DNA of 64,000 bases, taken from assembly GCA_036785325.1 (NCBI GenBank), contig JAXIVH010000002.1, forward strand, positions 7,249,761 to 7,313,760, in the 5' to 3' direction. Below are positions 9,912 to 19,424 of this stretch, piece by piece (positions within the stretch are counted from its first letter, which is position 1; each line of letters begins with the position of its first letter). The translations under genes and the position numbers were made by a program. Source of the DNA: Urophycis tenuis. Its lineage: Eukaryota; Chordata; Actinopteri; Gadiformes; Phycidae. The notes beneath the pieces are model-generated. The model searched no databases, was not told the origin of the DNA, and saw only the letters and a program-made list of their open reading frames with translations.

Positions 9912-12900
9912 TTATGTGTTGTTGTCCTCCATGGTCTTTTTGATCCATCCGACGTAGTTGCTGACCTTTGTGTAGACTCCGAACTTTCCGCGTTTGTTAC
10001 AGTCGATGCCCCAGCTGACGATGCCCGCGGCGGTGTAGTACTTGCCGTCGTGCTTGATGGCGAGGGCGCTGCCGCTGTCTCCCTGGCACGCGTCGCTTTT
10101 GCCGTCAGGCGTTCCCGCGCACAGCATGTTGTCACTCAGAATGTGCGCCTCACCGGCCAGCGAGGCTAGGCATCTATCGTGTGCAACAATGGGAGGACTG
10201 AAAAACATCAGTCTGTTGCTAATGATTGATTTTTGGTTTCTCTGTGAGACACCAAAGCCCGAGACCAGTCTGGGGAAATAAATATGTAAAAGAAAATATT
10301 AAAACATATTTTAAATGTTGACGTGTTGACCTTTTAAATTGGATTCAAGCCGAAAATAAATAAAAATTGTGTTTTTTACCCTAACTCGCCGGTTTCATAT
10401 GTGGCGCCGACCGGTGGCAAGCAAATTGGCATGATTGAGGAGTTGAACGTGAACGGTCTTTGCAATTTGATCAAGGCTATGTCATTATCGTAGTTGAGGC
10501 GGTTAGGGTTGTTGTAGCCATGGTGGACATGGAGAGAGGCAACGCCCACAGTTTCCCTGCTACTTAACTCGTCGACATCATTGCTCCCAGCCATAACCTA
10601 GAAGCACACACCAAAAAAAAAAAACACGATTGGAAATGAAACAAGGCAGAAAAAAAATCGTATCGACGTGGCGGAGTGGTGGGACGGCGGGAAGCGCTGC
10701 ACTCACCAGCACCTGCTCCCTGTTCACCGGCACACCGCGGGAGACGAGGTTATGCGCCGCGGTCATGACCCAGCGGTCCCCGATCACGATGCCCCCTCCC
10801 CTCCCGTTCACGTTCAGCAGCACTTGCCATGGAAACGTGTCGGCGGGGGCGTCCTTGCCCCCGAGGATTCTCCCGACCCGCTCGGCCTCCGCCAGAGGTT
10901 TGCCGCAAACTGGATGGAGAAGTGTGGCAAGGTTGTGCGGCTGTTTTTTGCAGAGAGCTGATAGAGTAGGAACATCAGCCGCTAGGCAGGGGGCATCACG
11001 TGGTGATGGAGTAGCCTACCCAAATCGACTAGGTAGACTTTATTGGTGATAGCCAATACAGCTAGTGGTGATACATTCCCTGGTAGATAGGCCACATCTA
11101 ACGCTAGGAGTATGCTACATTACCTGGTAGGTAGGCTGCATCCAGTGGAAATAGTGTAGGCTATGTTACCTGGTAGAATCTCTAATGGGGACAAGGTAGG
11201 CTACATTACCTAGTAGAACCCCTAATGGGGAGACGGTAGGCTACGTTACCTGGTAGAACCTCGAATGGGGAGACAGTAGGCTATGTAACCTGGTAGAACC
11301 TCTACTGGGGAGACAGTAGGCTACGTTACCTGGTAGAACCTCTAATGGGGAGACGGTAGGCTACATTACCTAGTAGAACCCCTAATGGGGAGACGGTAGG
11401 CTATGTAACCTGGTAGAACCTCGAATGGGGAGACGGTAGGCTATGTAACCTGGTAGAACCTCTACTGGGGAGACAGTAGGCTACGTTACCTGGTAGAACC
11501 CCTAATGGGGAGACGGTAGGCTACGTTACCTGGTAGAACCTCGAATGGGGAGACGGTAGGCTATGTAACCTGGTAGAACCTCTAATGGGGAGACGGTAGG
11601 CTATGTTACCTGGTAGAACCTCTAATGGGGAGACGGTAGGCTAGGTTACCTGGTAGACAAATCGGAACTATAGGGACATCATTGCTGTCGCTGCGCCACT
11701 TCCTGTCCGCTGCACATGTAAAATTTGCTGGAGAACAGACAGAGACACCGAAGAGGGTACATCATAGTACAACAACGCTGAAATCAATGAATAACACACC
11801 TCTATATTGGTTTAATTTATAGTGGTTGAAAAAAACACACGCCTCACCTTCGACTCCAAACAGAGAGTAAAAAGGCTCATTGCAGTGGTATTTTATAATA
11901 GAGAGGTACTGATAGTCCAAGCCAAAGATGAACGTGAGTCCGCCATTCAGCAACTGTTCAGGTTCCCCACAAGTGATTACTGTGGAAGATGAAACACAGG
12001 TACCAGCAACATTTGGCTCCTCCAACATTTGGCATGTTATTGTCATCACATAGGGCATTGGCAGTTGGTGCCTTCAGTGTGACTTACCCTGGCATTCTGG
12101 GAGAGGACTGTGCCACTTTCCATTGCTCTGACATCGGATAATGGAGCTCTCTTTCTCCTGACCAGACTAACAGAGATAAGAGTGCGATATATGGAAAATA
12201 TATCAATTAAATTGATTGATTTTTTAAAACATAGGAGAAAGAGAACATCATTTGAACACTTTTTTACCATCATTAGTTTGTATCCTTGGTGACAACGGAT
12301 GTGAATGTAGTCTCTGTAGTAATACTGTTCAAAGGCAGGTGTTACCCTGCCGTTGGTCACGCTGCCAGGGAACGGACAGCCCACCCCTGAAGAACATAGC
12401 CGCACATTTTACTTCTTCAGTCCACCATGTCAACTCACACTTGGGTTCTGAAAATTTTGATTTCCTCTCACAGGTTCTCTATTTCTACTACTTTGTCCCT
12501 CCTTCCCTCCCTCCCTCTTACTCACTGTGGGAGGTGTAGTGCAGGCTCCAGCCTTCGCTCTGTCCTTCTGAGTCTGTGTGGTAGTCCAGAGTAACATTGT
12601 TGGAGTTAGTAACAATGACTCCTGGACTCTGATCCCCGCACAGCTTATAAGGTGCTTCATCCTGCACTGTCACCTATATCAGTCAGGAGAAAAGAGGAAT
12701 GTAGGGGATAGGTAAGAAACCATGAAGTATCAGACTCTCAACAGAGTGCCACACAGTAGCACGACATTAAACATAAACATACACATGCATCTGCATATAC
12801 ATGTATATGTCCAGAAGAATTACTCATTTGATCCCGTGAGGGAAATTTGGTCTTCTGCATTTAACCCAATCGTGAATTAGTGAAACACTCACAGTGACGG

Positions 12901-15900
12901 TGAAGCACACAGTGAGATGAAGCACTCGCTTAAACCCGATGCAGTGAGCTGCCTGCAACAGCGTCGCTCGGGGAGCAGTGAGGGGTTAGGTGCCTTGCTC
13001 AAGGGCACTTCAGCCGTTCGCACTGGTCAGGGTTCGAACCGGCCACCCTCCAGTTACAAATCTGAAGCCCTAAACAGTAGGCCGCGGCTGCCCCCACAAA
13101 CTAACGATCCGATTTGAACTCAGTTCTTGCTGTTATTTCATTATTTTATTAGTGTTAATTATTCCTCACTTATTTGAATACATTGCGTGTCATGACTGTA
13201 TTCCATACTCTTAGTATGCACAGCTGGAGGTAGGGCAGGTGAGGAAACCCTTTCGCTGCCAGGTGCACCTGTCATGACCTGTCTGTGCCAGACAGATGCA
13301 ATTGAACTTGAGCACTAAGGCTGCGACCTACTTCCCATCACGGTGTACCTGCAGCCAGTGGTAGAAGCAGCCAGAGCCCTGATCCTCCTGGACGCCCTCC
13401 ACTTGAAAGCTGGGGTTGAAATTCAGGGTGACCGTGAAGCCCAGCTCCACTGAGATGAAGTACTGGCAGTCCAGGCGATGGATGGAGGAGTCAGGGAACC
13501 CCGGGCTGGACAGAGAGCCCGTGGGTTCGGAGAACACTCCCCCGACGCAGTACACTGGTGAGACCGGAGGACGGAGACCCATGTCATCTCTGCTATCATT
13601 CCTTTCTAAAACCCTGGAATGTGCAGTTTCTAACCAGCTGTCCTCCTACCTCTCAGAAAATGACTGGCTTCAAGACTGCACACTCTACAGAGACGGCCCT
13701 CCTGACGGTGACCGAGTCCCTTAATGCCGCCAAAGCATCATCCCTCTCGTCTGTGCTTGTTCTCCTCGTCCTGTCTGCGGCGTTCGACACCATGAACCAC
13801 TAGACTCTCCTCTCCACTCTCGCTGATCTCGGCATTACTGACACTGCGCTAGCCTGGTTCACATCTTACCTGATGGATCGCACTTATCAGGTCACATGGA
13901 ATGGCTCACTGTCCAAACCCTGCTCGCTAAACACTGGTTTCCCTCAAGGCTAAGTACAAGGACCACCTCTGTTCTCCCTGTATACCAGATCTCTAGGCTC
14001 TGTAATCACATCACACAGCTTTTCTATCACTGTTAAGAGGATGTCAACTGTTCCTCTCCTTCCCCCCTCAGACACTCTGATTGCAACACGCATCTCAGGA
14101 TGTCTGGCAGACATAAGTTCTTGGACAACTGCGCATCAACTCAAGCTCAATCTCGCAAAGACTGAGCTTCTCTTCATAACGGGGAAAGACTGCTCTCACA
14201 GGGACCTGCTGGTCTTGGTCGAGGGCATCACAGTATGTACCTCACCGACGGCAAGGAACCGGGGAGTAATACTCGACAACCAACTGTCCCAGGATGTCTG
14301 GCAGACATCACTGCAGTGACCCGATCCTGTAGATTTGCTCTCTACAGTTCTACTATAGCTCCCGACTCAAACCTTTGCAGCGGATCCAGAACACTGCAGC
14401 ATGCCTCGTGTTCAACCGACACAAATTCTCCCACGTGTGCCCCCCCTCTTCCAAGACCTCCACTGGCTCCCTGTAGTGGCTCGCATCAAATTCAAGACCT
14501 TGGTACTGGCCTACAAAGCCGTTAATGGAGCTGCCCCTACCAACCGCCAAGCATTAGTGAAACCCCACGCCCCTGCTCGAGCACTCCGCTCAACTACCTC
14601 AGCTGGTCGAGTGGTACCTCCATCACTAAAAGGAGGAAAAGGTCAGATGGGGAATTCACAATTCGTCTCCGTTTTGGCACCGCAGTGGTGGAACGAGCTC
14701 CCTGCCAATGTCAGGACTGCAGAGTCATTCCCCATCTTCCGGAAGAGACTCAAGACTCACTTGTTCAGAGTTCACCTGAACCCTGAATAACATCCATCCT
14801 CTACCGCCCCACCCTCCCTCCCAAAAAAAAAACACCCTCATGCTCTTGTATGTTGTACTTCTTGGCACTTTATAATTGCTCTTTGTAACTTGGCACTTAG
14901 CCAGAGATGTTGTATACTAGCAATGGTTAACCTAGCAATTGAAATGCTTGAAACTTGTTCTGGTGACTTTCTTTCTGAAAAATGTACTCTTGGTGAGTCA
15001 GTGACCACCGTGGAGTGCTGGAGATGAAACTACACTGTCTTCATCAATCTACAATCTAAAATTGGTTATTTGAAAGTACCCACTTCCTTGTGATCACTCG
15101 CTGGTACTTTGTTGAGATGCTGTGAGACAAACATTTAAGTCCACTTTTGTCACCGTGGTGTCAACCGACACATCCTTGACTGTTCACGTTTGAGTGCAGC
15201 ACCCCAGCATGGCTGAGCTCTGGACGAATTGGTCGAAAAAACAGACGACGATGCACTCACCCACACAGGTGTGATTGTCTGGGCGTAGCTTGTAGCCATG
15301 GTGACAGGAGCAGAGGTACGAGCCCAGGGTGTTGTGACAGATGTGAGAGCAGAGTGGCTCTGAGCCAGGGTCCGGCAGCACACACTCATCGATGTCTGGT
15401 GAAAGGAGGAGTGGGTAGTTGGGGGGGGGGGGGGGGGGCAGAAGTGGGGTAAACACCCAAGACAGGCCAGTGGCTTGCACGTCGTTTTCTTAAATCTCCC
15501 CAGCCTACATGTTTGTTACTTGAGATTTTTCCTATAGTCCACAACCGAAGCCAAGGTATTTAGCATCACAGCACTCAAAAGCTAGTTAAGTTAAGCCATT
15601 AAAATGTACTCTTTTCACAAGCCGTCAATAGATGGGTAAAAGTAACCTCCTGTTCCTGTCATTTCAACATTCGGGTGGGTTGTGTTCATGTCTGTCACAG
15701 AAAAAGAACTAACCGCTAGACTGAGAGCACTGACCTATCGCCTGGTAGTGAGCCGAGAACCCCTTGTGCTGCTCAGAGTTGGTGCCGTCTGTTTGGAACA
15801 TGATTGACATCTGGTTGCCAGGTGACAGGATGGGCTGGTCGCCAGGGTGATTCCCATTGGGGGAATCCACATCGGGAGAATTCTCCTGGCCACAGAACTT

Positions 15901-17902
15901 AGCAAACGGCTCTTTATTATCTGAGCGAACCTGGGAGATTGGAGGGAGAAGAAGGAACACACGTACCCAATTCAGATTGACAAATTTGGTAAAGTGCTGG
16001 GTCGACAAAGGTCTGTCTTGAACTTGATAATGGACTTTAGTGGCCAGGTGGCAGCTCTCGCACACTAGGTCTCAGTCCAGCCGCTGGGCAAGCACACATG
16101 ACTGAAGCACAGGACAAACCCAGGTGCCGCTCATTGCGGCTCAGAATGGGTCTGCTACTTTTATGCACCAAGGCAAATGGTCCGTGGTCCAATGTTTGAT
16201 GTCACCCCAAGTTTTAGGTTACTACTCTCTTTCCCTGGTACATAAACAGATCAGGCCAATAATTAGTGTTATGAGTCACACCTGTATTTGCCTACACCTA
16301 TTTAGTTGAGGTATAGTTTAGTGTGGTAGTAGCATAGTATTGTACAGTATGGCACGGTTTACTATTGCAAATTATGGTATATAGTCACATGGATGTCCTT
16401 TATGGAGCAGTGCACCAAGACAAATTCCTTGTACGTTGATCCTTTGAGTGTTAACCCACTACTGAATCAGTAACATGACACCTTATCACTGTAGGCTACT
16501 TGGTAGGAGGTCCTGAATCTAGAAGCTTGACCTCTGTGATATATGTGGGCGCTACATCTCTACCAGTGGGGAACCCTCAGGGCCTTCTACGCCTTCAGAG
16601 AAGGCCTAACAAAATTCTGGACCAAAAAATATCAAATAATAAATAATGATTATTATTTTTTTAATTTCTATCTTATTTAATGTAATACAATACATTTAAT
16701 AAATGTTCTCTCATCCATGTTCTAAAATTAAGTTTACTGTCAAATTCACATCAGCAATGAAATGGTTACGTCCCTAAAACATGTTATCCAATCAGAATCG
16801 TCCGTTTCTATCAAGGCCCGGTTAGCTGGCTCATTAATTGGTTAGGACTTCACAAATCCTGCAGAAGGCCAAGCTATGTTTTGGTTTGGAGAGTGAGTGG
16901 CAGATTGACCAATCACAGTTTGATTTCAAGTGGGCGGGACAAAAAAAAAAAAAAAAATCCTCGTAGGCCCTCACGAAGTCCTAACCAAGTGGTTGACTCT
17001 CAACCGTTCTCACCACTCTGCCGCCTCTGTATTGAATTACGTTGTGGCTAGTTTGATCGGATCGCTCTTTTCAAGGCGTCCTTTCACAGAAAAACTTCAA
17101 ATGATAAAAAACGGAAGACCAACTCCAGAAATGGAATTAAAAGAAAAGGTTAAGAAAGTGGAAAGGCATTTCAAGACCGAAAATTATCAGCGATATCCAT
17201 GAATGGCGGGCTGTAATAAAACAAACAAGCTGTAGAGTTGTTTGCTTTTTACAACTGAAAAGTCATCCACCTGGGTCAGCGGCGGATTTGTCAGCCTTAC
17301 AAATCGGACAAAGTCAGCCCACCGACATCAAGGTTCTGCGGCGCAAGCGACGGTCAGTTTGACAACTTTTGGGACGATTATGAGCCTCGGTGTCCGTGTC
17401 AGCAGCGTCACGAGGTGACACTCTGGGGGACTTCATTTTATATTTCCAGATTTTGGCTTTAGAATATGTTTATGTATGTTTATTTAATGTTGAGATGTTT
17501 CTTGTTGCGGAGAATGTCATTGATGTTATGGTCTATTTGTTTACATCATTGTCATCGTTAATTAAAGCCGGATTGCATTTGTTTAACCCTTTCAATTAAT
17601 CGTACTGTTGCTTTTTTCCGTGATTTATTTTCTCGGCTGGCTGGGGTGAAGGCCCAGCCATCACCGCAGAGAAAATAGTGTAGTGCTCACGGTTCGCCAC
17701 TGACTCTACTGACCATGACAGCATCATAACTGCAGTCTTGTGCTGGCTCGATGTCCATGTGTGTGAAGGTGAGCTGGATCTGGTAGCCCTCGGCAACGCG
17801 GAGGTCCCATTGTTTCAACAGGTTGGGGCCGTACGGTTGAGGGAAGTCGGGCGACTGGACCGTCCCGTGCAGTGGCAGCGACACGTCGGCCACGGGCACG
17901 CA
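9912..17902 (-). CDS. c1r: Complement C1r-like serine protease
   Basis: Twelve minus-strand exons keep frame (about 686 residues): ~17714-17902, 15735-15930, 15261-15395, 13349-13554, 12526-12673, 12268-12386, 12088-12166, 11848-11979, 11650-11727, 10707-10909, 10380-10597, 9912-10269. They encode CUB1 (FTHMDIEPAQDCSYDAVM), a Ca-binding EGF (DIDECVLP ... CHNTLGSYLCSC), CUB2, two CCP modules and an S1 protease. The activation site is GR|ILGG. The triad lies in TAAHNL, DNDIALI and CQGDSGS, with Asp189 (SDACQGDS) giving trypsin-like specificity. GRGGGIVIGDRWVMTAAH closely follows C1r rather than C1s. C1r activates C1s in the C1 complex in plasma. Oddities: the protease domain is split by two introns, the motif reads GDSGS rather than GDSGG, and exon 1 (signal peptide) was not found. 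The 17902 border is the weakest. Confidence 0.85.
11070..11657. repeat. 40-bp minisatellite duplicating a C1R 5' splice site
   Basis: Twelve near-identical 40-bp units run from 11161 to 11640, with degenerate units back to about 11070. A unit reads CTACGTTACCTGGTAGAACC then TCTAATGGGGAGACGGTAGG. The array ends exactly at the CCP2 exon border: the last TTACCTGGTAG is the real donor of the exon 11650-11727 (coding strand CTACCAG|GTAAC). Each unit keeps the CTACCAG|GTAAC or a one-base variant. Confidence 0.9.
12823..13096 (-). mobile_element. tRNA-derived SINE
   Basis: On the minus strand it starts GGGGGCAGCCGCGGCCTA, with a polymerase III B-box-like GGTTCGAACC, then TGAAGTGCCCTTGAGCAAGG, CACCTAACCCCTCACTGC and an end TTCCCTCACGGGATCAAATG. 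This is the common tRNA-headed fish SINE type. It lies in the C1R intron between the two CUB2 exons. Confidence 0.7.
13583..14975 (+). mobile_element. Degenerate L2 LINE with reverse-transcriptase remnant
   Basis: Lies antisense in the C1R intron between the EGF and CUB2 exons. Broken reading frames show an RT core (LSAAFDTMNH, then LADLGITDTALAWFTSYL), followed by WTTAHQLKLNLAKTELLFI, FQDLHWLPVVARIKFKT and the C-terminal WWNELPANVRTAES. In-frame stops (e.g. after MNH) and frameshifts make it a pseudogene. The L2 3' region follows, but the tail is cut short near 14975. The sequence starts only about 29 bp from the C1R CUB2 splice acceptor at 13554. Confidence 0.85.
16564..17702 (+). mobile_element. 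hAT-family DNA transposon remnant (ZMYM1-like transposase N-terminus)
   Basis: Terminal inverted repeats CAGTGGGGAACC (left) and CAGTGGCGAACC (right, reverse complement) bound 1.14 kb. Flanks share CTCTAC as a degraded 8-bp target duplication. Inside, 17100-17370 encodes a broken TTF-type zinc-finger region: KVERHFKTENYQRYP, stop, MAGCNKTNKL, stop, SCLLFTTEKSSTW, then VSLTNRTKSAHRHQGSA. Two in-frame stops show it is dead. It lies in the first C1R intron found, 11 bp from the CUB1 exon. Confidence 0.75.
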
Positions 17903-17977
17903 CTCACACACCAACACACAGAGCAGCCTGTGACCACACACGGCGTGCACGAAGACATGCGTGTACACAACCGCATT

Positions 17978-18081
<104 letters not shown>

Positions 18082-18830
18082 TCGATCTGTTTGCCTGCTC
18101 GACTAGAATTGAATAAACAAACGGACGCATTCATGTGCGTTGTTGATGCTGTATTGTTTTCGTTGTGGAAGTTACCCCATATCACCGAACGTTAATGAAT
18201 TGGAAATACTGCTTATAAGATATGCTAAGCATGTGCCTACAAATATTAACTATGTTACCAAGAATAAACAGGGGATTTGTCTAGATCTATTTTTGCAATA
18301 TTGCTCAATCCAAGTGAAGCTCAAGAAAATGTCAATGTTTTATCTTTTTTTTTAAGAAGACAGAATATAACTTACCAAATGATACAGTTTGGCATGCCCA
18401 TATCTAAATCAGGGTCGTTGAAATCCCACTGGTTAAAAGACCTGTGCTGCGCTTGTCAAACCTGATAAAAACGAAAGTCTCTTAGGAAGTGGTTTCCCGT
18501 ATAAATCTCATCTTTAATCAAACATAATCTTTGGACCTCAAATTGGCTAAAGGCTGAGCCAGGAGGGTGTCTGTGGTGCAACTCTGAGGTGATATTCCGT
18601 TTTTGACGGTTAAACCAGAGCATGATGTGATGATAATAGCAGTAAGAAGGTCCTGCATATTCAAATGGGAGAAATGCCCTCGTCTCTTCAGACAGAGGGT
18701 ATGCAAGCACATGCTAATCTATAGATTTAGTTTATCTCACAGCATTCCCAAGGCCAACCTATTATTTACGATGTAGTTACTATTTATATAGCTTACTACT
18801 GTACTACATATACTACGTATTTTCTGGTTA

Positions 18831-18983
18831 CCGGAAACGCTAACCGAAATTGACCTAAATTGACCCAAATGTATTAGGTCCTGCCAAAATTCTACCAAAT
18901 ACAATACACGCTAACCGAAATTGACCTAACTGTATTAGGTCCTACAAAATACATTCAGGTCAATTTCGGTTAGCGTTTCCGGT
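18831..18983. mobile_element. Palindromic MITE-like element
   Basis: CCGGAAACGCTAACCGAAAT followed by TGACCT (18831-18856) is matched perfectly by its reverse complement at 18958-18983 (26-bp arms). A third, direct copy of CGCTAACCGAAATTGACCTA lies at 18909-18928. It sits in the C1S-C1R spacer with no coding content. Confidence 0.7.
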
Positions 18984-19266
18984 TAGGGTTGCTCCTTCTG
19001 TTCATCTCTTCCCTCTAATCGCCAGCAGATGGGGCTGTCCTTCTTAAATCCAACAGGGGTCCAAATGAAACGCCTAGCCATTCAACCAATAGACGACAAT
19101 TATCCTAATCCATGAGCACGAAGATAAACGAAGTGAACGGACGGCTGATTTGGGGTATGTTTTCATTGAATGACCTTGCCTGTGTAAAACCAGTCAGTTT
19201 CAAACGACAGAACTCCACTAGGCATATATAGTAATGCAATAGAAATCTGTGTTTGCAGCACATAGG

Positions 19267-19275
19267 GATTTATTT
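19267..19275 (-). terminator. C1S polyadenylation signal
   Basis: TTTATT on the plus strand (AATAAA on the minus) lies about 155 bp past the C1S stop codon. Confidence 0.4.
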
Positions 19276-19424
19276 TTGGTTTAACATGCATAGGCAAACG
19301 CACACCAACATTGTAGCCTTTCCACATTGTTTGATTAATAGGCTTAAGAATGGCTTAAGGTGTGAAATGAGTGTAAATACTGTTGCAGTGAAATGATGAA
19401 TGATGGCGTGTCACACTCTGATCT

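Noticed and set aside
18456..18712. Overlapping minus-strand frames upstream of C1R
   Set aside because: No signal-peptide character and no conserved motif; not accepted as C1R exon 1.
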